Shown: positions 33,711 through 43,105 of the stretch, one piece after another
Layout of the letters: every line of letters starts with the position of its first letter
Numbering within the stretch: the stretch's first letter is position 1
Notes under the pieces: model-generated
The model's input: only the letters and a program-made list of their open reading frames with translations
Told to the model about the DNA's origin: nothing
The model's database searches: none
Assembly: GCA_963795195.1 (NCBI GenBank)
Contig: CAWCGU010000006.1
Span: 930,001-994,000, forward strand
Source of the DNA: CAWCGU01 sp963795195
Lineage (GTDB): Bacteria; Actinomycetota; Thermoleophilia; Solirubrobacterales; 70-9
Direction: 5' to 3'
Length of the DNA stretch: 64,000 nt
Program-made: the position numbers and the translations under genes

Positions 33711-36700
33711 CTTTGAACGTCACGGCGGGCCCACCGGACCCGACGCCGGAGCAGGCGCGAGCGATCGCCGCCCGTGACCGCGACGTCTTCCTCGAGGCGG
33801 GCGCCGGTACCGGCAAGACGGCCGTGCTCGTCGGCCGATACTGCGACGCGGTCTCCGAGGACGGCGTCGGCACCGAGGCGATCCTCGCCTTCACCTTCAC
33901 CGAGCGCGCCGCCGGCGAGTTGCGCTCGCGGATTCGTGCCGAGCTGATGCGCCGCTCGGCGGTGGCCAGGGATGAGGGCGACGACGAGCGCGCCGCGGAA
34001 CTGGCGTTGCGGGCCCGCGACTCGGAGCGCTCCTGGATCTCGACCATCCACGCCTTCTGCCGCCGCCTGCTTGGCTCGATGCCGCTTGCGGCGGGACTCG
34101 ACCCCCGCTTTCGGGTCCTCGACGCGGCCGAGGCCGGGCACCTGGCCGAGCGCGCCTTCGACGACGCTCTCGAGCAGCTCACGCTCGAGCGCGAGGTCGC
34201 GGCCCTGATCGCCGCGGGCCTGCAGGTCGGACGGCTGCGGCGGCTGGTGCTGTCCGCTTACGACGGGCTGCGCGGCCAGGCGATCGCCGAGCCGCGCCTT
34301 CCCCCGATGCTCGAACCCGGCGGCGACGCCTACGAGGCCGTCCGTGAGCTGTTCGCCTCCTTCTGCGGCCGCTACGCGACGCTCAAGGCCGAGCGCTCCG
34401 GGCTCGACTTCGAGGACCTGCAGCTGCGGGCGCTGGCGCTGCTGCGCTTAAGCGAGGCGGCGCAGCGACTCTGGCGCGGTCGCTTCCAGCACATCCTCGT
34501 CGACGAGTTCCAGGACACCAACCGGTTGCAGGTTGCGCTGATCGAGCAGCTGCGTCGGGCCCGAGACGCGGCTGTTCGTTGTCGGCGACGAACTGCAGTC
34601 GATCTACGGCTTCCGCCACGCCGACCTCGAGGCGTTCCGCGCGCAGCGACGCCGCGCCGACGAGGCGCCGGACGCAGAGCGCGAGCTGATGGCGCTGAGC
34701 GGCAGCTTCCGCTCCCACCCCGACGTCGTCGGCGCCGTCAACACGATCGGCGAGCGCCTGACCGGAGCCGACTACAGAGCGCTCAGCGTCGGCCGCCCAC
34801 CCGCGCCGGAGCCGGCAACGGACGGGCTCGGCCCGCGGGTCGAGCTGCTGCTGACCGAATCATGCCGGCTGGAACGACGAGGAAGTGGAGCTGTCGAGCG
34901 CCTCGGAGAGCGGTCCGGCCGCGATCGCGGAGGCCCGCGCCCTGGCCGAGCGGCTGGCTGAGCTCGTCGACGGTGGCGTCGCGCGCGGCGAGATCGTCGT
35001 CCTGCTGCGGGCCTACACCCACGCCTCGGCCTATGTGGAGGCGCTGCGTATGGCCGGCCTCGATCCCCACGTGATCGGCGGCCGTGGCTACTGGTCTCAC
35101 CAGCAGGTCGAGGACCTGCTCTGCCTGCTCGGCTGTGTCGCCAACCCGCTCGACGACGAGGCGCTGCTCGGGGCGCTCTCCTCACCCGCCTGCGGAGCCA
35201 GCGCCGACGCACTCTGGCTGCTGCGCCGGGCGGCGGGCTCACGACGTCACCTCTGGCCGGCGCTGGCCGAGGAGATCGGCGGTCAGGCCGGGGGAACCGA
35301 TCCTCCCGCGGCGAAACCGGCCGGCGGGGCGGAGCCCGAGGTCGGCACCCAGGGCTCGCTCTTCGAGATCGCGGTTGACGAGCATCGCGAGCGCGCGCGC
35401 CGCTACCTGGCGGAGCTCGACGAAGCCGACCGCGAGCGCCTGGCGTGCTTTCACGACCGCCTCAAGGCGCTGCGCGAATCGGCGCCGCTGCTCGACCTCG
35501 AAGAGCTCTGCGACACGGCCTGCCGCGCCTTCGGCTACGACCTCGCGACGCTCGCGCGCGAGGACTGGGCCGGACGAACGGCCAACATCCGCAAGCTGAT
35601 GCGCCTCGCCCGCGACTACGAGCTGCGCGAGGGACGGAACCTGCGCGGATTCCTCGACTACGCGGTCGGCCGGGCGGCCGCGGCCGATGCCGAGGGACAG
35701 GCGGCGACCGAGGCCGAGGGGGTCGACGGAGTCCGGATCATGACCATCCACGCCGCCAAGGGCCTCGAATTCGGCGTCGTCGCCGTCGCCGACCTCGGGC
35801 GCTCGCTGCTCGCCGGCGGCGCCCAGCCGGACGTGCGGATCGGGCGGCTGGACGAGCGCTCGGAGGAGCCGGAGTTCCGCATGGGCCTGCGCCTGACGCT
35901 CCCGGGAGAGGAGCCGGTCACGCTCGGTGAGCTGACCGAGCTCGCCGAGGAGGAGGCGGCCGCGGGCGCGGCCGAGGCGCTGCGCCTGGCTCATGTGGCC
36001 GCGACCCGCGCCGAGCGCCGCCTGGTCCTCAGCGGCTGCTTCGCCGAGCGCCACCTCGTGCGGCAGGACGAGCCGACGCACAGCGCCTCGGTGCTGGCGC
36101 GGCTGCTTCCCGAACTCGGCGCCAGCGGGGAGAGTGGCCAGCGAATCGCCGTCGCCGCTCCGCCGGCACGAGAGGGACTCGACGAATGCTTCGAGGCGAG
36201 CGAGATCGCGATCCGGGTCAACTCGCCGAGCCCCGCCCGGGCATCCGTGCTGCGCGATCTCGGCCGTTCCCGGCTCAAGCAGACACCCCCACCGGCTGAA
36301 GTCCTGCCCCCGCTCGCCGAGTTGCGCACGGGGAGCGAAGGCGCCAAGCCGACCCTACGCCCGCTCTCCTACTCCGCGCTCAGCGACTACTCGCGCTGCG
36401 GCTATCGCTTCTACACCGAGCGCGTGCTCGGGCTCGCGCCGGTAGACCTCGGCGCCGCCCCCGGATCGGGCGACCCGATCGCCGACGGGCGCGAGCGCCG
36501 CCGCCGCTTCGGCAACGCCGTCCACCGGATGCTCGAGTGGAGCGCCCGCAACCGCTGGGCGGAACCCGGGCTCGACGGCTGCGCTGCGGCACTCGTCGCC
36601 GAGGGACTCGCGGGCGACGGCGAGGACACCGAGCAGGCGGCACAGATGGTCTCGCGCTGGCTCGAAAGCGACCTGCGCAGCGGGCTCGAGCGACCGCTGG

Positions 36701-37149
36701 TGCGTCCACATCCCGAAGCGTCGTTCCTGCTCGATCTCGAAGGCACGGTGATCCGCGGGCAGATCGACCTGCTGGCCGAGATCCCCGGTGAGGCGACGCT
36801 CGTCGTCGACTACAAGACGGATCGCGTCGGCCCCGACCCGGGAGCCGCGGCGGCCCGCATGGCGACCTACGAGAAGCAGCGCGACATCTACGCGCTGGCC
36901 GTCGCCGCCGGCCGGGGCGGCGGACCCGTTCGCACCGCCTATGCGTTCCTCGATTCGCCCGAAGCGCCGATCGAGCTGGTCTATGAGGAGCCCGATCTCG
37001 CGGCCGCGCGCGAGCGCCTCGAGGAACTCGTCTCTGGGATTCGCGCCCAGCGCTTCGAGGTGACGGCGCATCCCGGCAAGACCCTCTGTTCGGACTGCCC
37101 CGCGCGCGAGCGCCTCTGCAGCTATACGCCGGAGCAGACGCTGGCTTGA
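33707..37149 (+). CDS. addA: AddA-like UvrD/RecB helicase-nuclease (two frameshifts)
   Basis: GTG 33707 overlaps the addB stop (GTGA). Walker A GAGTGKT is at residues 32-38; then AFTFTERAAGELRSRI (motif Ia), STIHAFCRRLL, motif II VDEFQDTNR, VVGDELQSIYGFR (motif III), RIMTIHAAKGLEF (motif V) and AHVAATRAERRLVL (motif VI). The C-terminal nuclease carries GQIDLL and VVDYKTDR, with cysteines CSDCPARERLC near the end. Frames change at about 34560 (before ETRLFVVGDE) and 34862 (before AGWNDEEVELSS). Corrected, the protein has about 1150 residues. AddAB replaces RecBCD in many bacteria. Confidence 0.8.
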
Positions 37150-37742
37150 GCCGCATCGCCGTCTTCGGCTACGGGTCGCTGGCCAGCCCGACCAGCGCGG
37201 CGCAGACGCTTGGGCGCCCGCTCGAGGCCGGGCCGTGGCTCGCGACCCTGCCCGGCTGGCGGCGCCGCTGGTCCCAGGCGCGTGACAACCTCGCCAGCGA
37301 GAAGACCTTCGCCCGCCGCGAAGACGGTTCGATTCCGGCCTTTGTGCTGGGGCTCAACATCGAGCGGTCCGACAGACGAGCGCCGCCGCTCAACGGCGTC
37401 CTGATCGACGTCAGCCAGGCCGAACTGGAGCGCCTTGACGTGCGCGAGATTCGCTACGAGCGCATCGACGTGACCGCGGAGGTGGAGCTTGAACCAGGAC
37501 CCCGCGGGCACCCTGGCCAGGTGATCACCTACGTCGCCCGCGCCTCCAATCTCGCCCCGGACCCGCCGCCGGGTGGCGTCGTGCTCAGCGCCTACGCCAC
37601 CGCCGTCGAACGAGCCTTCGACGAACTCGGGGCGGGACAACTCGAGCGCTACCGCGAAACGACCGATCCGCCGCCGGTCGAAGTCATCGACGGCGTGCTG
37701 GTCCGCGATTCGATCCCTCCGGGGAACCCGCGGCTCTGGTAG
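37146..37742 (+). CDS. Gamma-glutamylcyclotransferase-like (AIG2/GGCT fold) protein
   Basis: TTG 37146 overlaps the addA stop. The 198-residue protein begins IAVFGYGSLASPTSAAQTLG, with the YGSL motif of the GGCT/AIG2 fold, followed by RRRWSQARDN and the acid-containing segment FVLGLNIERS. The family includes gamma-glutamylamine cyclotransferases and uncharacterised hydrolases; the catalytic Glu cannot be assigned with certainty. It ends one base before the stop of the convergent gene. Confidence 0.7.
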   Translation: MSRIAVFGYGSLASPTSAAQTLGRPLEAGPWLATLPGWRRRWSQARDNLASEKTFARREDGSIPAFVLGLNIERSDRRAPPLNGVLIDVSQAELERLDVREIRYERIDVTAEVELEPGPRGHPGQVITYVARASNLAPDPPPGGVVLSAYATAVERAFDELGAGQLERYRETTDPPPVEVIDGVLVRDSIPPGNPRLW

Positions 37743-38300
37743 CTAGGCCCGGCTGAGGCTGTAGCGCCTTGCCGCGAAGACCGCCAGTGCCGCCAACGCG
37801 GCGAGGCCGCCGATCAGCAGCAGCACCGGGAACTGGCCGGCGACGTCGGCCGGCAGCGCCGGGCCGACCCTCGTCGAGCTCTGAGCGGGCGTCATGTCCG
37901 CTTCCGGACCCTGCGTTGGCTGGTAGGTCTCAAGCTTCTTCGCGGCGCGCTCGGCCGGCGTCAGGCGCGGCTCCTCAGCAGCCGGCGTCGGCTGCGCCGC
38001 GGCGGTGGCGCTCGGCGGCGTGCTCGTCACGGGCGGGGCGCTGGTGGATGCGTCAGGATCAGGCGTCGCAGCGGGCCTGTCCTGGCCACCGTTGCCGCCG
38101 GCATTGGAGGCTTGGCCGTCCTCGTCACCGGTCGCAGCGGGAATGTCGAGGTTGTACTCGTCGACAGCCGGCCCCTGGGCCACCGCCGGCGACGGCCCGG
38201 CCGCGAGCACGGCGGCGCAGACGGCAACAATCGTCGCCGTGGTCACTGGGGCCTTGGCGGCACCCGCGGCAAAGCGCGTGTGAGTCCAGGGGAGTCGCAC
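37743..38300 (-). CDS. Exported Pro/Ala-rich protein with C-terminal membrane anchor
   Basis: The 185-residue product has a signal peptide (cleavage near PAVAQG), a long low-complexity stretch rich in Pro, Ala, Thr and Asp (about residues 50-140), and a C-terminal membrane helix (VLLLIGGLAALAALAVFAAR) followed by RRYSLSRA. It is a surface-exposed, membrane-anchored protein of unknown role. A palindrome at 38388-38401 lies 88 bp upstream of its start. Confidence 0.6.
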   Translation of the reverse strand: MRLPWTHTRFAAGAAKAPVTTATIVAVCAAVLAAGPSPAVAQGPAVDEYNLDIPAATGDEDGQASNAGGNGGQDRPAATPDPDASTSAPPVTSTPPSATAAAQPTPAAEEPRLTPAERAAKKLETYQPTQGPEADMTPAQSSTRVGPALPADVAGQFPVLLLIGGLAALAALAVFAARRYSLSRA

Positions 38301-38387
38301 GTGAGCAAATCCTTACCCAAGCATCGGACAAGCAAAACGAACGATGCGAGGGCGCGTGAGCTTAGCGGCCAGACCGTGCGTGGTTAG

Positions 38388-38401
38388 TGTGAAATTTCAC
38401 A
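38388..38401. promoter_or_regulatory. 14-bp perfect palindrome TGTGAAATTTCACA
   Basis: TGTGA and TCACA half-sites are separated by AATT. The half-sites match the CRP consensus, but the 4-bp spacing is FNR-like. It lies in the 102-bp gap between the hxlR-type gene and the exported-protein gene at 37743-38300, both on the minus strand, and could be an operator for the latter. Confidence 0.45.
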
Positions 38402-38402
38402 A

Positions 38403-38732
38403 TCAGGTCGACCAGCGTTTCGCCCAGCTGTGGATCTCCAGGATCGCCGGCTCCAGATCCCTGCCCTTGTCGGTGAGCGCGTAGGAGACGCGAGCGGGCG
38501 CTCCTGGGTGCACCGAGCGCGCCACAAGCCCCTCCTCTTCGAGTTCGCGCAGGCGCGAGGAGAGCAGCCTGTCGGAGACGCCCGGCACGGCGTGGGCGAG
38601 CTCGGCGAAGTAGTGCTCACGCTCGCAGAGCGTGAACAGGATCGCTCCTGTCCAGCGCTTGCCGACCAGCTCAACGGCCTGGTGGAAGTCGGGGCAGACG
38701 GGGGCGGGCTGCGCCACGGTCGTCACTTGCAT
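38403..38732 (-). CDS. HxlR-family transcriptional regulator
   Basis: ATG 38732 gives 109 residues. The conserved HxlR Cys is in PVCPDFHQAVELVGKRW, followed by the winged helix-turn-helix ILFTLCEREHYFAELAHAV and GVSDRLLSSRLRELEEEGLV with the wing VSYALTDKGRDL. Many HxlR proteins sense electrophiles or oxidants through that cysteine. An upstream GTG (38771) is possible. Its target is not known; neighbours are a secreted protein and a MarP-like protease. Confidence 0.85.
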   Translation of the reverse strand: MQVTTVAQPAPVCPDFHQAVELVGKRWTGAILFTLCEREHYFAELAHAVPGVSDRLLSSRLRELEEEGLVARSVHPGAPARVSYALTDKGRDLEPAILEIHSWAKRWST

Positions 38733-38793
38733 CTGGGAAGACTGCACGGCACCTTTGAGGGTACAGAGCACGCCCGGTCGCCAGGCCGCCTGC

Positions 38794-39939
38794 TCAGCCG
38801 GTGCAAGGTCCCGTCGAAACCGGGGAATCGGCGGAGGCCAGCAGGCGGGAGGCCTCGCTGTTCGGTACGCCGAGACCGCCCGGCGCGCCCTTCCCGGTCG
38901 AAGCGGCGAACACCGTCGTCAGCACGCGACCGTCAGTGCCGATCACCGGCCCGCCCGAATTGCCCGGCCGCACGTCGCCCCGGAACGGCGTCATCTCGCG
39001 TCGGATCGGTCCGGCACCGTAGGAGTCCTGGCTGGTCACCGGCACCGTCTCGCCCACCCTGGCCTGCACGATGTCGAGTGGGCCGTTCTGCGGGTAGCCC
39101 ACGATCGCTCCCGGCGCGCCGGACTCCGGATTGGGGGGCAGCTCGAGCGGGTCGGCGCCGAGGTCTGGGACCGAAAGCACGGCGAGGTCGTTGCGCGGCT
39201 CGTACGCGATCGCCGTTGCCGAGAACTCGGCGCCGTCGGAGGTCTGCACGACCGTGTCGTCGGAGCCGGCGACGACATGTGCGTTGGTGAGCACGACCCC
39301 CGGGCGGGCAACCCAACCCGATCCCTCCACGCCGAGCCCACAGGCGGTTCCCTGGACCCGAACCACCGACTGCGCCGCGGCGACGACCTCCGGATCCCCG
39401 ACACTCGCCGGATTGGGCCGCTCGACCTTGGCATCCGGCCCCTCGATCGCGGGTCGCGGATCGACGCGGTGAAGGACATTCAGAATCGGTCCGCTTGGCG
39501 GCAGCGCCTCGTTGAGGGCGGCCAGAATCGTGGAGTTCTGGACGGCCCCTCGCACGCCACCGAGTCCAGGGGTGTTAAGGGCCACGATTCCCGTCACCCA
39601 GGCGAGCGCAAGGGCCAAGGCCGCAAGCAGCAACGCCCCGCCGATCCCGTCGACGATGTCAACGCCGCGGCCGTGCAGGCGAGTTCGCAGCTTCCGGGCC
39701 AGCGTCTCGGCCAACGCGGCGATCGAGGCGCCGATCAGCAGCCCGCCGAGCAGCGCGGTCAGGCCGGCATAGGGAGAGTCGGCGCCGCCCTCCAGCAGCG
39801 ACGGCCCGAGGCGGGCGCCGGCGATCGCGCCGCCGACGAACCCCGCCAGCGTGATCGCGCCGACCAACAGGCCGTGCTGGTACCCGAGCACTGCAAGCGC
39901 GACCGCGAAGGCCACGATGATCACGTCCACCGCAGTCAC
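38794..39939 (-). CDS. MarP-type membrane serine protease (CvpA domain plus trypsin-like domain)
   Basis: The N-terminal 160 residues contain four membrane helices in a CvpA/colicin-V-like arrangement (VIIVAFAVALAVLGYQHGLL onward). The periplasmic domain has the full triad: His in VLTNAHVVAG, Asp in RNDLAVLSV and Ser in RPGNSGGPVIG. Mycobacterial MarP supports acid and oxidative stress resistance by processing peptidoglycan hydrolases; two Cys (GTACGLG, TGPCTG) may form the regulatory disulfide. It diverges from the PBP gene by 55 bp, suggesting a common cell-envelope theme. Confidence 0.88.
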   Translation of the reverse strand: MTAVDVIIVAFAVALAVLGYQHGLLVGAITLAGFVGGAIAGARLGPSLLEGGADSPYAGLTALLGGLLIGASIAALAETLARKLRTRLHGRGVDIVDGIGGALLLAALALALAWVTGIVALNTPGLGGVRGAVQNSTILAALNEALPPSGPILNVLHRVDPRPAIEGPDAKVERPNPASVGDPEVVAAAQSVVRVQGTACGLGVEGSGWVARPGVVLTNAHVVAGSDDTVVQTSDGAEFSATAIAYEPRNDLAVLSVPDLGADPLELPPNPESGAPGAIVGYPQNGPLDIVQARVGETVPVTSQDSYGAGPIRREMTPFRGDVRPGNSGGPVIGTDGRVLTTVFAASTGKGAPGGLGVPNSEASRLLASADSPVSTGPCTG

Positions 39940-39994
39940 GCCGGACTACCCTTGGCAAGGAACTTTCGCCGCATAGGCAGGGAAGCGAACCAGA

Positions 39995-41731
39995 TTGAGC
40001 TCCAAAGCCCCCGACCCGCATGCCAGGCGGCGACGTCTTCTCACCAGGACGGTGCCCGTGGCGATCATCGCCCTGGCCGCTTTCGGCACCGGCGTCGTGC
40101 TCGCTGCAGGCTCCCCGGAAGGCGACTCAGCCGAGCGCTTCGCGGCTGCCTGGGCCGCGGGCGACTATTCGGCGATGTACGCGGAGCTGACCCCTGAGGC
40201 CGCCGCCGCGATCCCCGAGGAGGAGTTCACTGACGCCTACGAGGACACCGCCGCCAGGGCGACCGCCACCGCAGTGGAAGTCGGCGAGCCCGAGGGCCCG
40301 GAGGGCGACCTGGTCACGGCCGCCGTGACCATCCGCACCAACGCCTTCGGAGAGATCTCCGGCACGGTCGAGATTCCGGTGGCCGACGGCGCCGTCGCCT
40401 GGGAGCCGAACCTGGTCTTCCCCGGCCTGGAGCCGGGAGAGTTGCTTGACCGCAAGACGCGGGCGCCGGAACGCGCCTCGATCCTCGCCAGCGACGGCAC
40501 ACCCCTGGCGGAGGGGCCCTCCTCGGCACGAACTTCCCCGCTCGGAGTCGCGGCGTCGAACGTGGCCGGCGTGATGGGGGCGCCGAAGCGCGAACAGCAG
40601 GAAGCGCTCGCGGCCGAGGGCTTCCCGAAGGGAACGCTGATCGGCGAGTCCGGGCTGGAGCAGGCCTTCAACGACAGCCTTCAGGGCAAGCCGGGTGGAC
40701 AACTGCTCGCGGTTCCCGAGGACGGCGAGCCTCGGCTGATCGTCAGGAGCGAACCGCAGCAGGCCGAGCCGCTGGAGACGACGATCGACGGGGAGCTTCA
40801 GCAGATCACGACGGCGCAGCTCGGCAGCGCCTTCGGCGGCGCCGCTGTTCTGGACGCGAGGACCGGCGAAGTCCGCGCGCTCGCCGGCCTCGCCTACTCC
40901 TCCCCTCAGGCGCCCGGGTCGACCTTCAAGATCATCACCACGGTCGCCGCGCTCGAGGACGGCAAAGTCAAGATCGACGACCAGTTCGACGTCGTCAGCG
41001 GAGCCAGCGTCGGCGGTCGCTTCATCTCCAACGCGGCGGGCGAGTTCTGCGGCGGCAGCTTCGTGGAGTCGTTCGCGCACAGCTGCAACTCGGTGTTCGC
41101 CCCGCTGGGCGCCAAGGTGGGCAGCAAGCGTCTTGTCGAGGAATCCGAGCTGTTCGGCTTCAACGAGCCTCCGGCGCTCTACAACGCCGAGATCACCGCG
41201 GCAATCGATCCGCCCGAGTCGAGCCTGCCGAAGGACCTCGGCGACGACCTCAACACCGGCGTCAGCGCGATTGGCCAGGGCCTCGTGCTGGCAACCCCGC
41301 TGGAGTTGGCGACGGTCTCACAGACAATCGCCAACGAGGGCGTCCGGCGCTCGACACCGCTCGTCTCCGACCCGGAGCTGCAGCCTGATTTTCAGGAGGT
41401 GACCGTCACCACCCCCGAGATCGCAAACACGGTGCGCGACCTGATGGTCGCGGTCGTCAACGACGGCACCGGCGAGAACGCCCAGCTCGCCGACGTCCAG
41501 GTTGCCGGAAAAACCGGCACGGCCGAGACCGGCATCGAGGGCGGCGACCATGCCTGGTTCACCGCCTTCGCCCCCGCCGACGACCCGGAGCTGGCGGTCG
41601 CGGTCGCGGTCTTCAACGCGGGTGCCCCCGGCGGTGACGTCGCCGCGCCGATCGTCGCAGGAATCCTCTCGTCTGGGCTGCCGGCGTACGAGCCGGCCGA
41701 ACCCGCGGCGCCGGCAACGGCGGCCCCCTAG
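39995..41731 (+). CDS. Class B penicillin-binding protein with MecA-like NTF2 domain
   Basis: The 578-residue protein starts at TTG, has one N-terminal anchor helix (VAIIALAAFGTGVVLAAG), an NTF2-like MecA_N domain (about residues 43-145), a dimerisation domain and a C-terminal transpeptidase. Active-site motifs are intact: SxxK in APGSTFKIIT, SxN in HSCNSVF, and KTG in AGKTGTAETG. It crosslinks peptidoglycan, and the NTF2 domain is a feature of low-affinity PBPs. Confidence 0.9.
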   Translation: MSSKAPDPHARRRRLLTRTVPVAIIALAAFGTGVVLAAGSPEGDSAERFAAAWAAGDYSAMYAELTPEAAAAIPEEEFTDAYEDTAARATATAVEVGEPEGPEGDLVTAAVTIRTNAFGEISGTVEIPVADGAVAWEPNLVFPGLEPGELLDRKTRAPERASILASDGTPLAEGPSSARTSPLGVAASNVAGVMGAPKREQQEALAAEGFPKGTLIGESGLEQAFNDSLQGKPGGQLLAVPEDGEPRLIVRSEPQQAEPLETTIDGELQQITTAQLGSAFGGAAVLDARTGEVRALAGLAYSSPQAPGSTFKIITTVAALEDGKVKIDDQFDVVSGASVGGRFISNAAGEFCGGSFVESFAHSCNSVFAPLGAKVGSKRLVEESELFGFNEPPALYNAEITAAIDPPESSLPKDLGDDLNTGVSAIGQGLVLATPLELATVSQTIANEGVRRSTPLVSDPELQPDFQEVTVTTPEIANTVRDLMVAVVNDGTGENAQLADVQVAGKTGTAETGIEGGDHAWFTAFAPADDPELAVAVAVFNAGAPGGDVAAPIVAGILSSGLPAYEPAEPAAPATAAP

Positions 41732-41746
41732 CGCCAGGCCCCCGCC

Positions 41747-42286
41747 CTAAAGGTCCAGCTCGACGTGACCGGACTCGCCGTCCGGACCCGGGATCTCGAG
41801 CTCGAGCGGTCGGTTCTCGGAGACGAAGTCGTCGACGAGGAAGAGCAGCATCGCGCCCTTGATTGGCCCGGCCGCGGCGGTCGTGCCCGGTTCGGGCAGC
41901 TCCTCGTCCGCTGGAACGACGGCGAAAAGGTCAAGGGCGTACTCGCTGTCGGACTCGAGCGGGTCGTAGACGTTTTCGCGTGTGTCAATGACCTCCATCG
42001 GCCCGGCGATCGTGGCCGGCTTGTCGCCGTCGTTGGTCACCTTCATGAAGACGCCGAGGTACTGCTTGCCCTCGGGCGCCGGAGGCTGGCCGATGAGATA
42101 CGACTTGTCCTCGGTGTCGTCGGGATTGAGAAAGCGCGTCAATTGGACGTTGTAGGCGAGATCGCCGAGCTCGACGGCCTCGCCTTCGATCACGTCGAGC
42201 TCCTCCTCCTCGCCACAGGCGCCGAGGGCGAGCGCCGAGCAGGCGAGCAGCGCGGCAAAGGTGGTCAGGCGTCCCGAGCGTCTCAT
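41747..42286 (-). CDS. Lipoprotein with DUF4352-like domain
   Basis: ATG 42286 gives a lipoprotein signal (LTTFAALLACSALALGAC, lipobox LGAC). The 179-residue product has the Ig-like pattern of DUF4352 (KQYLGVFMKVTNDGDKPATI, followed by DTRENVYDP and an acidic loop). Such proteins are common exported lipoproteins with no fixed function. It lies 16 bp from the end of the convergent PBP gene. Confidence 0.68.
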   Translation of the reverse strand: MRRSGRLTTFAALLACSALALGACGEEEELDVIEGEAVELGDLAYNVQLTRFLNPDDTEDKSYLIGQPPAPEGKQYLGVFMKVTNDGDKPATIAGPMEVIDTRENVYDPLESDSEYALDLFAVVPADEELPEPGTTAAAGPIKGAMLLFLVDDFVSENRPLELEIPGPDGESGHVELDL

Positions 42287-42302
42287 GGCGCGGCAAGCAT
42301 AT

Positions 42303-42791
42303 TCAGGTGCCCGCCACGCCGACCGGTTCGACTTGGGCACCGGTCTCGGCCAGCTCCTTCAGCCGTCCCAGAGCACGCCGCCACTGGCGGCGGTAGTAGC
42401 GCCCCGAGCCGAGACTCTCCTTGATGCGATCGAGCGGGTGCGCCGGCTCGGTCCAATAGGTCACCGAGACGTCGCAGGTTCCGCCGGGACCGGCCGACAG
42501 CTCCCAGACCGTGTGGATCGGAATCCGGTCGAGGCGCCCGCCGCGGCCGACCTCCGAGACCTCATGCGGAGCGCTCAGCTCGGCGATCACCGACTGCATC
42601 CAGATGTTCGCCCGCGGCGCATCGACGCGAAAGCGTGCACCCGCGCCCTCGCCTTCCGACTCCATCCGCAGCAGCCGGAACTCGTGCTGGAAGTGATCGC
42701 AAAACGCCGGCCGCAAGGCGAGGTCGCTGAGCAACTCGAAAAGCCGCTCGCGAGGGGCGTCTATCGTCATCTCAGCACGCACGGGACGCAT
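42303..42791 (-). CDS. SRPBCC (START/polyketide-cyclase-like) protein
   Basis: A 162-residue protein starting RPVRAEMTIDAPRERLFELL, the typical first strand and helix of the START/Bet v 1 fold, with the C-terminal long helix (LGSGRYYRRQWRRALGRLKE) lining the cavity. Members bind hydrophobic ligands or act as cyclases or hydrolases. No ligand can be inferred. It is 16 bp upstream of the lipoprotein gene and may be cotranscribed with it. Confidence 0.75.
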   Translation of the reverse strand: MRPVRAEMTIDAPRERLFELLSDLALRPAFCDHFQHEFRLLRMESEGEGAGARFRVDAPRANIWMQSVIAELSAPHEVSEVGRGGRLDRIPIHTVWELSAGPGGTCDVSVTYWTEPAHPLDRIKESLGSGRYYRRQWRRALGRLKELAETGAQVEPVGVAGT

Positions 42792-42861
42792 CGAGCGCGA
42801 TTCTATTCGCGCCGGGGGGATGCGGGCAGGAGCGTCCGCCGCCGCGGCGAAGATTCAGGTG

Positions 42862-43101
42862 ATGGAGGCCGCTACCGCAATCGCCGGGGAACTGCGCTGC
42901 GCGGGCTGCAATCGCTCGCCGCTGGTCGGCGAATGGGCGACCCTGCACGCCGGGCGACCGCGCCGGCGAGGCGAGAGCACCCCGATGTGGCTGTGCGCGC
43001 TTTGCGAGGCCAACAACTCTCTCTCCTCGCGCTACGGCGAGCAGCTCTCCAAGGCGCGCCTACAGCTCGGCGCGTCGAACGTGCTGCCCAGCTTGCCGTA
43101 G
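42862..43101 (+). CDS. Small zinc-ribbon-like protein
   Basis: With ATG 42862 the product has 79 residues; in-frame GTG codons upstream make the start uncertain. Two Cys pairs (LRCAGC and WLCALC, about 36 residues apart) form a likely zinc ribbon. The remainder is rich in Arg and Leu. The family is not recognised. It converges on gltB, with 4 bp between the stops. Confidence 0.5.
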   Translation: MEAATAIAGELRCAGCNRSPLVGEWATLHAGRPRRRGESTPMWLCALCEANNSLSSRYGEQLSKARLQLGASNVLPSLP

Positions 43102-43105
43102 GGCG

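Noticed and set aside
38632..40197. 521-codon plus-strand frame across the HxlR, MarP and PBP region
   Set aside because: It overlaps three well-supported genes on both strands and has the composition of an out-of-frame translation.
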